A stretch of 64,000 nucleotides of DNA from Homarus americanus. Lineage: Eukaryota > Arthropoda > Malacostraca > Decapoda > Nephropidae. This document shows, piece by piece, positions 1-12,259 of the stretch. The stretch spans positions 8,808,420-8,872,419 of the forward strand of contig NW_024722158.1 of assembly GCF_018991925.1 (NCBI RefSeq). Direction: 5' to 3'. How positions within the stretch are numbered: position 1 is the first letter of the stretch; each line of letters opens with the position of its first letter. Both the position numbers and the translations under genes were made by a program. The notes under the pieces were generated by a model that did no database searches, had not been told where the DNA came from, and worked only from the letters and a program-made list of their open reading frames with translations.

Positions 1-49
1 ATGTGTTGATGATGATGATGATGATGATGATGGTAATGGTGATGATGTG

Positions 50-80
<31 letters not shown>

Positions 81-162
81 TGATGGTGATGATGTGTTGA
101 TGATGATGGATGATGATGATGATGGTAATGGATATGTGTTGATGATGATGATGATGATGTGT

Positions 163-206
<44 letters not shown>

Positions 207-568
207 TGTTGATGATGGAGATGATGATGATGATGGTAATGGTGATGATGATGATGATGATGATGATGATGTGTTGATGATGATGATGATGTGTTGATGA
301 TGATGATGATGTGTTGATGATGATGTGATGATGAGTGATGATGATGAGGTAATGGTGATGATGATGTGTTGATGATGATGATGATGATGATGGTGGTGAT
401 GGTGAGATGATGATGGTAATGGTGATGATATGATGATGGTGATGGTGATGATGATGGTGATGATGATGGTGATGATGATGATGATGATGGTGATGATGGT
501 GATGATGATGATGGTAATGGTGATGATGATGTGTTATGATGATGATGATGATGATGATGATGATGTGT

Positions 569-618
<50 letters not shown>

Positions 619-625
619 TATGGTG

Positions 626-663
<38 letters not shown>

Positions 664-770
664 GTAATGATGATGATGATGATGATGGTGGTATGGTGAT
701 GATGATGATGGTAGGTGATGATGATGATGGTACGTGATGATGATGTGTTGATGATGATGATGATGTGTTG

Positions 771-802
<32 letters not shown>

Positions 803-989
803 GATGATGATGTGTTGATGATATGGTGATGATGATGATGATGTGTTGATGAGTGATGATGATGTGTTGATGATGTGTTGATGATATGTTGATGATGATG
901 TGTTGATGATGATGATGATGTGTTGATGATGATGATGTGTTGATGATGATGATGATGGTGTGTTGATGATGATGATGATGATGATGATG
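1..989. repeat. (ATG/GAT)n trinucleotide microsatellite, interrupted
   Basis: Almost 1 kb of GATGAT triplets, broken at irregular intervals by GTGTTGATG and GGTAATGG interruptions. It runs off the left edge of the window, so the full length is unknown. The interruptions recur as a loose higher-order pattern. The open frame inside it is only methionine, valine and aspartate runs and is not a gene. Confidence 0.97.
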
Positions 990-1077
990 TCAACAAGAGA
1001 TGTCACACACACGTAATTAGAAGACGTCTAGCAGGAGAGAAAAATAAACACGGTGGCAACACTGGGCTAAGTTTTAC
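990..1077. other. short unique spacer between two arrays
   Basis: About 90 bp of non-repetitive sequence separates the ATG array from the pyrimidine minisatellite. I see no gene, promoter or splice signal that I would defend. Confidence 0.7.
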
Positions 1078-2513
1078 CTTCTCTTCCTTAATCTCCCTTA
1101 CCCTCCCTCCTCACCTCTCTCCTCCCTCACCTCCTCCCTCACCTCCCTCCCTCACCCCTCTCTCCCTCCCTCACCTCCTCCTCCTCCCTCCAAACCTCCC
1201 TCCCTCACCCCTCCTTCCTCATCCTACCTCCTTCACCCCTCCCTCCCTCCCCTCCTTCCTCATCCCTCCTTCACCCCTACCTCTCCTCCTCCTTCCCTCA
1301 CCCCTACCTCCTCATCCCTACCACCCCATATCTCTCACCCCAATCTCCCACCTCTTCTCCCCATCTCCCTCACCCCCTCCTCCCACATCTCCCCTCACCC
1401 CTTCCTCCCTCCCTATCTCCTCACCCTTCTCCCTATCTCCTCACCCCTTCTCCCTATCTCCCTCACCCCCTCCCTCCCTATCTCCCTCACCCCTTCCTCC
1501 CCTCTCCCTCACCTCCTCCCCATCTCACCCCTTCCTCCCTATCTCCTCACTCCTCCCTCCCCTATCCCCTCACCCTTCCTCCCTATCTCCCTCCCTCCCC
1601 TCCCTCTCCCCTCCCCTTCCTCCCTATCTCCCTCACCCCTTCCTCCCTATCTCCCTCACCCCTTCCTCCCTCTCCACCCCTCCTCCCCATCTCCCTCACC
1701 CCTTCCTCCTATCTCCCTCACCCCTTCCTCCCCTCTCACCCCTTCCTCTAGCTCCCTCCCTCCTCCTATCTCCTCCCTCCCTCCTATCTCCCTCTTCCTC
1801 CCTCATCTCCCTCACCTCCTCCCTCTCCCTCACCCTTCCTCCCATCCCTCCACCCCTCCCTCCCCATCTCCCTCACCCCTCCCTCCTATCTCCCTCTACC
1901 CCTCCTCCCTATCTCCCTCACCCCTTCCTCCCTATCTCCCTCACCTTCTCCCATCTCCCTCACCCCCTCCCTCCCCTATCTCCCACCCCTTCCTCCCTAT
2001 CTCCCTCACCCCTTCCTCCCCTATCTCCCTCACCCCTTCCTCCCTATCTCCCTCACCTCCCCTCCATCTCCCTCACCCCTTCCTCCTATCTCCCCACCCC
2101 TCCTCCCTATCTCCCCTCACCCCTCCCCTCCCTATCTCCCTCACCCCTTCCTCCCCTCCTCTCCTCCCCTTCCTCCCCTCTCCCCTCACCCCTCCCTCCC
2201 TATCTCCCTCACCCTTCCTCCCTATCTCCACCTTCCTCCCCTATCTCCCCTCCACCTCCCTCCCCTCTCCCCTCTTCCCCCTTCCTCCCTATCTCCCTCC
2301 CACCTCCCTCCCCTATCTCCCTCACCCCTTCCTCCCTATCTCCTCACCCTCCCTCCTATCTCCCCTCCCCTTCCTCCCTATCTCCCTCACCCCTTCCCCC
2401 TATCTCCCTCACCCCTTCTCCCTAGCTCCTCACCCCTCCCTCCTATCTCCCTCACCCCTTCCTCCCTATCGCCCTCACCCCTCCCTCCCTATCTCCTCAC
2501 CCTCATCTCCCTC
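1078..2513. repeat. pyrimidine-rich minisatellite, unit about 23 bp
   Basis: The clearest unit is CTCCCTCACCCCTTCC followed by TCCCTAT. It is degenerate, with many one- or two-base gains and losses, and the plus strand is nearly purine-free for 1.4 kb. A homopurine/homopyrimidine stretch of this kind can form triplex DNA, although no mirror symmetry was computed. Confidence 0.95.
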
Positions 2514-2564
2514 AGGCAATGTTATTCTGAAAAAATTTGGGAAGGTTGAAAAGGGAGACGGTGT

Positions 2565-3165
2565 GTAAACCCTCTCTCTACAATCTCCTCACCTTCTCTA
2601 CACCCTCCCTACACCTCCTCTACACCCTCCCTACACCTCCTCTACCCCTCTCTACACCCTCCTACACCTTCCCTCACACCCTCCTCACACCTTCCCTACT
2701 CCTCCTTACACTCTCCTTAGCCTCCCCTACCCCCGTACACCCTCTCAACACCCACTCAACACCCTCCCAACAACTTCCCTACACTCTCCCCTACACTCTC
2801 CCCTTATACCCTCCCTACACTCTCCCCTACGCTCTCCCCTTATACCCTCCCTACACCCTCCCCACACCTTCCCTACACCCTCTACACTCCTCCCTTACAT
2901 CCTCCCCTACACCGTCCCTACACCACAACACCCACCTTACACTCCCCCATACACCTCCCCTCCCCACCTTCCCTACACCCCTCACTCCTCCCTACACTCC
3001 TCCCGGCACCGTCCCTACACCCTACACCACCTTACGCTCCCCCTCAACACCCTCCCCACCTTCCCTACACCCCTACACTCCTCCCCTACCTCTCGGCTCC
3101 GTCCTACACCACAACACCCACCTTACACTCCCCCATACACCTCAACACCCTCCCACCCCTACAAA
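2565..3165. repeat. CTACACCCTCC-type minisatellite
   Basis: Degenerate tandem copies of an 11-12 bp C-rich unit (CTACACCCTCC and variants such as CTACACTCCTC). A longer block with ACACCACAACACCCACC occurs near 2930 and again near 3110, so part of the array was duplicated. The 219-codon frame covering it is repeat-encoded Leu/Thr/Pro/Ser and is not a gene. Confidence 0.92.
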
Positions 3166-3194
3166 TGTGAGACGTGTTAAACTATCTGAGGCTT

Positions 3195-6100
3195 GAAAAA
3201 TTCATTTTTGGTTGAGGTTCACTTTGGTTGAGGTTAAGTTTTGGGTGATTGTCTATGGTTAAGGTTCTCTATGGTTGAGGTTCTCTATGGTTGAGGTTCA
3301 CTTTGGTTGAGGTTCTTTTTTGGGTGATTGTCTATGGTTAAGGTTCTCTATGGTTGAGGTTCACTTTGGTTGAGGTTAATTTTTGGGTGATTGTCTATGG
3401 TTAAGGCTCCTTTTGATTGATTTTTTTGATTGAGGTTCATTTTGGTTGAGAGTCATTTTGGTTGAGGTTCTCTATGGTTGAGGTTCTCTATGGTTGAGGT
3501 TCTCTATGGTTGAGGAGTTCTTTATGGTTGAGGTTCTCTATGGTTGAGGTTCTCTATGGTTGAGGTTCTTTTGGTTGAGGTTCTCTATGGTTGAGGTTCT
3601 TTTGGTTGAGGTTCTCTATGGTTGAGGTTCTCTTGTTGAGGTTCTTTTGGTTGAGTTCTTGGTTGTTCTCTATAGTTGAGGTTCTCTATGGTTGAGTTCT
3701 TTTGGTTGAGTTCTTATGGTTGAGGTTCATTTTGGTCGAGGTTCATTATGGTTGAGTTCTTTTGGTTTGAGTTCTCTGTGTTGAGGTTCTCTATGGTTGA
3801 AGTTCTTTTTGGTTGAGGTTCTCTTGGTTGAGGTTCATTTTGGTCGAGTTCTTTGGTTGTTCATTATGGTTGGGGTTCTTTGGTTGACGTTCTTGTGGTT
3901 GAGTTCTCTGTTGGTTCTTTATGGTTGGGTTCTTTGGTTGAGGTTCTTTGGTTGACGTTCATTATGGTTGAGGTTCTCTTTGGTTAAGGTTCTTTATGGT
4001 TGAGGTTTTCTTTTTGGTTGAGGTTCTCTATGGTTGAGGTTCATTTTGGTCGAGTTCATTATGGTTAGGTTCTTTATGGTTGGGGTTCTCTATGGTTGAG
4101 GTTCTCTATGGTTGAGGTTTCTCTATGGTTGAAGTTCTTTTTTGTTTGAGGTTCTCTATGGTTGAGTTCTCTATGGTTGAGGTTCTCCTATGGTTGAGGT
4201 TCTTTTGGTTGAGGTTCTCTATGGTTGAGTTCTTTTTGGTTGAGGTTCTCTATGGTTGAGGTTCTTTTTGGTTGAGGTTCTCTGGTTGAGGTTTCTCTAT
4301 GGTTGAGGTTCTCTATGGCTGAAGTTCTTTTGGTTGAGGTTCTCTATGGTTGAGGTTCATTTTGGTCGAGGTTCATTATGGTTAAGGTTCTTTATGGTTG
4401 AGGTTCTCTATGGTTGAGGTTCTCTATGGTTGAGGTTCTTTTTGGTTGAGGTTCTCTATGGTTGAGGTTCATTTGGTCGAGGTTCATTATGGTTAGGTTC
4501 ATTATGGTTGAGGTTCTTTGGTTGACGTTCATTATGGTTGAGGTTCTCTTTGGTTGAGGTTCTTTATGGTTGAGGTTCATTATGGTTGAGGTTCTTGGTT
4601 GACGTTCATTATGGTTGAGGTTCTCTTTTGGTTGAGGTTCTTTATGGTTTGAGGTTCTTTTTGGTTGGGGTTCTCTGGTTGAGTTCATTTTGATTGAGGT
4701 TCATTATGGTTAAGGTTCTTTGGTTGAGGTTCTCTGGTTGGAGTTCTCTATGGTTGAGGTTCTCTATGGTTGAAGTTCTTTTTGGTTGAGGTTCTCTATG
4801 GTTGAGGTTCATTTTGGTCGAGGTTCATTATGGTTGAGTTCTTTATGGTTGAGGTTCTCTATGGTTGAGGTTCTCTGTGGTTGAAGTTCTTTTTGGTTGA
4901 GGTTCTCTATGGTTGAGTTCATTTTGGTCGAGGTTCATTGGTTAAGGTTCATTATGGTTGAGGTTCTTTGGTTGACGTTCATTATGGTTGAGGTTCTCTT
5001 TGGTTAAGGTTCTTTAGTTTGAGGTTCATTATGGTTGAGGTTTCTTTGGTTGACGTTCATTATGGTTGAGGTTCTCTTTGGTTAAGGTTCTTTATGGTTG
5101 AGGTTCTTTTTGGATGAGGTTCTCTATGGTTGAGGTTCTTTATGGTTGAGGTTCATTATGGTTAAGTTTCTCTATGGTTGAGGTTCATTTTGGTTGACGT
5201 TAATTATGGTTGAGTTCATTATGGTTAAGGTTCATTATGGTTGAGGTTCTTTGGGTTATTATGGTTGAGGTTCTCTATGGTTGAGGTTCTCTATGGTTGA
5301 GGTTCTCTATGGTTGAGGTTCTTTTTGGTTGAGGTTCTCTATGGTTGAGGTTCTTTTTGGTTGAGGTTCTCTATGGTTGAGGTTCTCTATGGTTGAGGTT
5401 CTCTATGGTTGAGGTTCTCTATGGTTGAGGTTCTTTTTGGTTGAGGTTCTCTATGGTTGAGGTTCTTTTTGGTTGAGGTTCTCTATGGTTGAGGTTCTTT
5501 TTGGTTGAGGTTCTCTATGGTTGAGGTTCTCTATGGTTGAGGTTCTCTATGGTTTGAGGTTCTTACTCTATAAGTTGAGGTTCTCTATGGTTGAGGTTCT
5601 CTATGGTTGAGGTTCTCTATGGTTGAGGTTCTTTTTGGTTGAGGTTCTCTATGGTTGAGGTTCTTTTTGGTTGAGGTTCTTTATGGTTGAGGTTCATTAT
5701 GGTTAAGGTTCTCTATGGTTGAGGTTCATTTTGGTCGAGGTTCTTCTTGGCTGAGGTTTTATTTGGTTGAGGATCCTTGGTTGATGTTAATTATGGTTGA
5801 CTTTCTCTTTGGGTGAGATTCTTTATGGTTGAGGTTCATTATGGTTAAGGTTCTTTATGGTTAAGATTCTCTTTGGTGAGGTTCTTTTTGGTTGACGTTC
5901 TCTTTGGTTGGCGTTCTCTTTGGTTGAGGATCATTATCGTTGAGGTTTATTTTGTCGAGGTTCTTTGGTTGAGGTTCATTATGGTTGAGGTTCATTATGG
6001 TTGAGGTTCATTATGGTTGAGGTTCATTATGGTTGAGGTTCATTATGGTTGAGGTTCATTATGGTTGAGGTTCTCTTTGGTTGAGGTTCATTATGGTTGA

Positions 6101-8372
6101 GGTTCTCTTTGGTTGAGGTTCATTATGGTTGAGGTTCTCTTTGGTTGGAGGTTCACAGTGGTTGAGGTTCTTTTTTGGCTGGACGTCTATTATGGTTGAG
6201 GTTCTCTTTTGCTGAGGTTCATTATGGTTGAGGTTCTTTTTGCTGACGTTCATTATGGTTAAGGTCTGTTATGGTTGAGGTTCATTATGGTTGAGGTTCT
6301 GGTTGACGTTCATTATGGTTGAGGTCTTTTGGTTAAGGTCTATTATGCTGAGGGTTCTTTTGCTGAGGTTCATTATGGTTACAGTTCATTATGGTTGAGG
6401 TGCATTATGGTTGAGGTTCATTATGGTTGAGGTTCTCTTTGGTTGAGGTTCATTATGGTTGAGGTTCATTATGGTTGAGGTTCATTATGGTTGAGGTTCA
6501 TTATGGTTGGAGGTTCATTATGTTAAGGTTCTTATGGTTGAGGTTCATTATGGTTGAGGTTCATTATGGTTAAGGTTATTTATGGTTGAGGTTCTTTTGG
6601 TTGACGTTAATTATGGTTGAGGTTCATTATGGTTGAGGTTCACTATGGTTGAGGTTCTTGGTTGACGTTCATTATGGTTGCTGAGGTTCTCTTTGGTTAA
6701 GGTTCATTATGGTTGAGGTTCATTATGGCTGAGGTCTATTTATGGTTGAGGTTCATTATGGTTGAGGTTCCTATTATGGTTGGAGGTTCTATTATGTTTG
6801 AGGTTCTTGTTTGACGTCTATTATGGTTTTTTGAGGTCTGGCTTGGTTGAGGTTCATTATGGTTGAGGTTCATTATGGTTGGAGGTTCATTATGGCTTGA
6901 GGTTCTTTTATTGACGTCTATTATGGTTAAGGTTCATTATGGTTGAGGTTCATTATGGTTGAGGTTCTTTCTGGTTGAGGTTCTCTTTGGTTGAGGTTCA
7001 TTATGGTTATGTCTATTATGGTTGAGGTTCATTATGGTTGAGTAAGGTTCTTATGGTTGAGGTCTATTATGGTTGAGGTCTATTATGGTTGAGGTTCATT
7101 ATGGTTGAGGTTCATTAGTGGTTGAGGTTCATTATGGTTGAGGTTCTTTGGTTGACGTTAATTATGGTTGAGGTTCATTATGGTTAAGGTCTACAGTGGT
7201 TGGAGTTCATTATGGTTGAGGTTCATTATGGTTGAGGTTCATTATGGTTGAGGTTCTTTTTGGTTGACGTTAATTATGGTTGAGGTTCGTTGGTTAAGGT
7301 TCATTATGGTTGAGGTTCTTTGGTTGAGGTTCATTATGGTTGAGGTTCTCTTTGGTTAAGGTTCATTATGGTTGAGGTTCTTTAGTTGAGGTTCATTATG
7401 GTTGAGGTTCTCTTTGGTTAAGGTTCATTATGGTTGAGGTTCTTTGGTTGAGGTTCATTATGGTTGAGGTTCTCTTTGGTTAAGGTTCATTATGGTTGAG
7501 GTTCATTATGGTTGAGGTTCATTATGGTTGAGGTTCATTATGGTTGAGGTTCTCTTTGGTTAAGGTTCATTATGGTTGAGGTTCATTATGGTTGAGGTTC
7601 TTTTGGCTGAGGTTCTTTGGTTGGGGTTCATTATGGTTGTGGTTCTCTTTGGTTAAGGTTCATTATGGTTGAGGTTCATTATGGTTGAGTTCATTATGGT
7701 TGAGGTTCTTTGGTTGAGGTTCATTATGGTTGTGGTTCTCTTTGGTTAAGGGTCATTATGGTTGAGGTTCATTATGGTTGAGGTTCTTTGGTTGAGGTTC
7801 ATTATGGTTGTGGTTCTCTTTTGGTTAAGGTTCATTAGTTTGAGGTTCATTATGGTTGAGGTTCTTTGGTTGAGGTTCATTATGGTTGAGGTTCTTTGGT
7901 TAAGGTTCATTATGGTTGAGGTCTCTTTGGTTAAGGTTCATTATGGTTGAGATTCATTATGGTTGAGGTTCATTATGGTTGAGGTTCTTTGTTGAGGTTC
8001 ATTATGGTTGTGGTTCTCTTTGGTTAAGGTTCATTATGGTTGGGGTTCATTATGGTTGAGGTTCTTTGGTTGAGGTTCATTATGGTTGTGGTTCTCTTGT
8101 TAGTTCTTTGGTTGAGGTTCTCTTTGGTTAAGGTTCATTATGGTTGAGGTTCATTATGGTTGAGGTTCTCTTTGGTTAAGGTTCATTGGTTTGAGGTTCT
8201 CTTTGGTTAAGGTTCATTATGGTTGAGGTTCATTATGGTTGGGTTCATTATGGTTGAGGTTCTCTTTGGTTAGGTTCATTATGGTTGAGGTTCATTATGG
8301 TTGAGTTCTCTTTGGTTAATTCTATGGTTGAGGTTCATTATGGTTGAGGTTCATTAGTTTGAGGTTCTTTGG
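3195..8372. repeat. 5.2 kb satellite-like array, 16-bp unit
   Basis: The dominant units are GGTTGAGGTTCTCTAT in the left half and GGTTGAGGTTCATTAT in the right half, with GGTTGAGGTTCTTTTT and GGTTAAGGTTCTCTTT variants. This is the longest array in the window. The shift in dominant variant near 5.9 kb suggests local expansion of two related subfamilies. From about 6.2 to 7.1 kb the unit often appears as GGTCTATTATGG, which may be a consensus error. Several antisense and sense frames of 60-100 codons are repeat translations. Confidence 0.97.
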
Positions 8373-8389
8373 CCTGAGGTTGATCTTCT

Positions 8390-9553
8390 TTACGTCTTCC
8401 TTGCTTTTCTTTTTTGGTTTTCTATCTCTTCCTCTCTACCCTGGTTTCTTCTTCCTCCTCTTCTCCTGTTTATCGTCTTCTTCCTCCTCCTCATTATCTT
8501 CTCTCTCCCTTCCTCTACTCATTCTCCTCTTCATCTTCCTCATCTTCCTCTCTTCTTACTCCTCATTATCTCATTCTCTTCCTTCTCTTTTCCTCTTCTC
8601 TTCTTCCTCCTCCCTTCTCTTCCTCTTCCCCTCTTCCTCCTTAGCTTCTCATCATCATCCTTCTCATCTTGCCTCCCTATCCTGCTCCCTCCTCTCTTCC
8701 TCCTGCTCTTCCTCCTCCTCCTCCTGCTCCTCCCTCCTCCTCCTCTCTTCCTCCCCTTTCCTCCTCCTCCTCCCTCCTTATCCTCCTCCTCCTTCCTCCC
8801 TCTCCTTATCCTCCCCTCCTCCTGCCTCCTCCTCCTCCCTCTTCCTCCTCCTCTCTTCCTCCTCCCTCTTCCTCTTCTTCCTCCTCCTCTTCCTCCTCTC
8901 CTCTTCCTCTCCTCTCCTCCTCCTCCTCTCCTCCCTCCTCCCTCCTCCTCCTCCCCTCCCCTCCCTCTTCCTCCTCCTCCTCCCTCCTCCTCCCTCCTCC
9001 CTCCTCCTCTCTTCCTCCTCCTCTCTCCTCCCCCCCTCTCTCTCCTCCCCCTCCCTCCTCCTACTCTTCCTCCTCATCATCATCCTTCTCATCTTGCCTC
9101 CTCCTTATCATCCTCTTCCTCCTCCTTATCCTGCTCTTCCTCCTCTCTTCCTCCTCCTTATCCTCCTCCTCCTCCTGCTCCTCCTCCTCCCCCTCCTCTT
9201 CCTCCTTCTCCTCCGCCTCCTGCTCCTCCTCCTCTCTTCCTCTTCCTCCTCCTCCTCCTCCTCCTCTTCCCTCCCTTATCCCCCTCCTCTTCCTCCCTCC
9301 CTCCTCCTCCTCCTCCTCCTCTCTCTTCCTCCCTCCTCCTGCTCCTCCTCCTCCTCTTCCTCCTCCTTATCCCCCTCCTCTTCCTCCTCCCCTCCTCTTC
9401 CTCCTCCTTATCCTGCTCTTCCTCCTCTCTTCCTCCTCCTTATCCTCCTCCTCCTCCTGCTCCTCCTCCTCCCCCTCCTCTTCCTCCTTCTCCTCCGCCT
9501 CCTGCTCCTCCTCCTCTCTTCCTCTTCCTCCTCCTCCTCCTCCTCCTCCCTCA
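8390..9553. repeat. polypyrimidine (TCC/CTT)n tract with a 282-bp-spaced duplication
   Basis: About 1.16 kb with almost no purines on the plus strand, built from TCC, CTT and TCCCTCC blocks. A stretch of about 140 bp near 9121-9260 recurs nearly unchanged at about 9403-9542; the rare CCGCC marker lies at 9213 and again at 9495. The 414- and 325-codon frames here are Leu/Ser/Pro repeat translations and should not be read as proteins. Confidence 0.95.
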
Positions 9554-9836
9554 GTCAGTTCCCAGGACCCACAAAATATAAACAGTAATGTCAGGCCGCC
9601 ATCTTCGTTTAAAAATATCTCAACGTTGCGTCACTTCCTGTCCTAAAATTTTTGGTTCCGTTTTTGTTTTCGGAAAGTTTGGCTGACGTCTTGTTGGTCT
9701 ATATATTTTTGTGCGTCTTTTTTTTATCCTCTTTTTTTATTTTTAAAGTTTCCGTAACAAGTTGCTATATATACTTTATTAATAGTGAGTTTTGGCTATT
9801 TTTTAATATTTCTTGTTTTTAGTTTTTCTCTTGTTT

Positions 9837-9840
<4 letters not shown>
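9554..9840. other. unique AT-rich DNA, no gene seen
   Basis: Non-repetitive, T-rich sequence between the polypyrimidine tract and a (GT)n array. I find no coding motif, splice-site pair or RNA gene. Confidence 0.6.
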
Positions 9841-9873
<33 letters not shown>

Positions 9874-9896
9874 TGTGTGTGTGTGTGTACGCGCGC
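9841..9896. repeat. (GT)n microsatellite
   Basis: An alternating GT run with GCGC interruptions, ending in TACGCGCGCTC. Alternating purine-pyrimidine DNA of this type is prone to the Z-form. Confidence 0.95.
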
Positions 9897-10023
9897 TCAT
9901 AACCAAATCACCTATTCTGGTGTACCGTGGCAGCAGCTGGGTTGACCGATGTGTGAGAGTAAATTAATTTTATTTTGATAATAACTAAGTTAGCCATCAC
10001 TGTCAGAGCTGGTGCCCCATGTT

Positions 10024-10500
10024 GTAAAAGAGTGTAAATGGTAGAGTGTGTGTGTGTGTGTGTTTGTAACGTTGTGTAAATGGTAGTGTGTTTGTGTGTT
10101 TGTAACGTTGTGTAAATGGTAGAGTGTTTGTGTGTGTGTTTATAACGTTGTGTAAATGGTAGAGTGTTTGTGTGTGTGTTTGTAACGTTGTGTAAATGGT
10201 AGAGTGTTTGTGTGTTTGTAACGTTGTATAAATGGTAGTGTGTTTGTGTGTTTGTAAAAGAGTGTAAATGGTAGTTTGTTTGTAACGTTGTGTAAATGGT
10301 AGAGTGTTTGTGTGTTTGTAACGTTGTGTAAATGGTAGTGTGTTTGTGTGTGTGTTTGTAACGTTGTGTAAATGGTAGAGTGTTTGTGTGTGTGTTTGTA
10401 AAAGAGTGTAAATGGTAGAGTGTTTGTGTGTTTGTAACGTTGTGTAAATGGTAGAGAGTGTTTGTGTGTGTGTGTGTGTGTTTGTAATGTAGTGTAAATG
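10024..10500. repeat. minisatellite of roughly 35-45 bp with GTAACGTTGTGTAAATGG core
   Basis: About a dozen copies of a unit containing GTAACGTTGTGTAAATGG followed by TAGAGTGTTTGTGTG. Copies differ mainly in the number of GT dinucleotides, so unit length varies. Some copies replace AACGTTGTG with AAAAGAGTG. Confidence 0.93.
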
Positions 10501-10522
10501 ATACAGTTTGTGCTTGTATTAC

Positions 10523-10644
10523 AGTGCTACCTAACCTAAGCTAAGCTAACCTAACCCAACCCAACCTAACCTATCCCCGCCAGGTAGCTTTAGGGTGTTT
10601 AATTATCAGCTGCAATAAGATGGGGGAGAGCTAAGCTTCAGGTG
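10523..10644. mobile_element. TTAGG-core inverted-repeat element, partial (one arm plus core)
   Basis: CCTAA tracts lead into CCAGGTAGCTTTAGGGTG, then TTTAATTATCAGCTG, and end near AAGCTTCAGGTGAG. This is the right arm of the dispersed family. The opposite arm is not recognisable, so the copy is truncated or decayed. Confidence 0.7.
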
Positions 10645-10814
10645 AGTGTAATAGTTCAATGCTTTAGAACCTTTTCCAGTTAAAGTTTTCAAGAAGAGAT
10701 TGAGAAAAACTCCATCAAAATGAGAAACTTGAGTTATGTGTATTCTTCCCTAACTCTGATATTGGTCAGTTATCAGAGTTTACTGTTTGTGTTTAGTATT
10801 GTTAAGTATTGTGG

Positions 10815-11118
10815 CAGGTGAAGATTAGAGACCCAGCTTATTTTACCTGATGATACCCTAACCTAACCTAATCTAACCTAACCTAACCTAACCTAATCTA
10901 ACCTAACCTAATCTAACCTAACCTAACCTAACCTAACCTAACGCTAAACTAACCTAACCTAACCAAACCTAACCTGAAAATTATCCCCAATCTTTTTTTT
11001 TCACCTTAAGAATAGCCACCCTAACGCTAACCCATACTCCCCCCCCCCCAGGTAGCATTAGGGTGTTTAATCATCAGGTGAAATAAGCTGGGGTGGATAA
11101 TGTTCAGGTGATCCCAAA
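10815..11118. mobile_element. TTAGG-core inverted-repeat element, near complete
   Basis: The left arm begins CAGGTGAAGATTAGAGACCC and continues with AGCTTATTTTACCTGATGAT. A long (CCTAA)n core follows at about 10855-10970. The right arm reads CAGGTAGCATTAGGGTG, TTTAATCATCAGGTGAAATA, AGCTGGGG and TTCAGGTGATCC. An extra CACCTTAAGAATAGCCACCC block precedes the right arm, suggesting a nested or rearranged copy. Confidence 0.82.
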
Positions 11119-11225
11119 TGATACTGTGAAATTGATGGCGTCTGTTTTCGGGGAGTTGATGGTGAAATATCTCGTTGTTACGATTTAGTTCTGATTGAAT
11201 GAAGCGACAAGGATGAAAATATATA

Positions 11226-11436
11226 GTCACTTGAAGATTAATCCCTCCAGCTTATTTCACCTGATGATTAAACACCCTAACATTACTTGGGAGATTAGGT
11301 TAGTGTTAGGTTATGTTAGGTTAGGTTAATTTAAGTTCGGTTAATTCAAGCTAGGCTAGGTTAGGGTGGGATAGGATAGGTTAGGTTTGGTCAGGTTTAC
11401 GTTAGGGTGGTTAATCTGAAGGTGATCCTCCAAATT
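11226..11436. mobile_element. TTAGG-core inverted-repeat element
   Basis: The left arm has TCACTTGAAGATTAATCCC, CAGCTTATTTCACCTGATGA and TTAAACACCCTAACATTAC. The core is a diverged TTAGG tract on the plus strand, and the right arm is shortened to GTTAGGGTGGTTAATCTGAA with GGTGATCC. It lies about 110 bp after the previous copy. Confidence 0.8.
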
Positions 11437-11574
11437 ACATGATTATTTTTTTAAGACAAATTTAGGTCAAAACCTGGAATTTCAGAAATACAAATGATGC
11501 CTTCAGGTAGTAATACCCCCATGACATAAATCAGGATTTTCGTTTCAATTGGACTTGCGAAACACAGTTTTACA

Positions 11575-11665
11575 GTGGGGGCAGAGGGGTAGGGCACCTG
11601 GGGAGGGGTAGGGCACCTGGGGAGGGGTAGGGCACCTGGGGAGGGGTAGGGCACTTGTAGGAGGG
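11575..11665. repeat. 19-bp minisatellite, about 4 copies
   Basis: Tandem GGGGAGGGGTAGGGCACCT units, followed by decaying G-rich sequence to about 11825. The antisense proline-rich frames over it are repeat translations. Confidence 0.9.
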
Positions 11666-11829
11666 GTAGGGGGGTGCTTCTGGGGAGGGTGCTTGGGCGC
11701 TTATGAGGAGAAGGCGGGGAGGCACCTGGGAGGGTGGGTAGTGGGGATGGGGAAGGCGCTTTGGGGGGTGGCACTTGGGAGGGGAGAGATGGAAGAGCAC
11801 GGGGGGGTGGTAGAGGGGTATGTTGGCAC

Positions 11830-12200
11830 CTCATAGGAAGGGAGCGATAGGTGAGTTATCTGCTACTTTAGTCCCTCATTCTTCTCAACTTCCGTAATAT
11901 CACTGTCACAGAAAACGGGGAGCAGGAATCACTGGGGGTAATTACAGGTCGTCGCGTCCCATTGTTTCTCGCACCTTTGATGTTCGCAATTAGTTATGAC
12001 ACGAGAATATTGTTCCTCCTGTGGCTGGGAGACCAAGGTGTGTTGGAGGCCAAGTTGTGTTGTGCTGGAGACCCACTGATGTGAACTAACTTGTGTTGGA
12101 GACTCAGTCGTATGGGAGGCCTGGGTAGTGTAGGAGTGAAGATGAAGTAACGTAAACAGTATTAGGTCCAGGTTAAGGATGAGATCACCAGTGTGGGAGT

Positions 12201-12259
<59 letters not shown>

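Noticed and set aside
8344..9646. Open frames of 414 and 325 codons on the plus strand
   Set aside because: They are Ser/Leu/Pro translations of a TCC/CTT tract that lacks stop codons in every frame; no domain, and frames on both strands are open.
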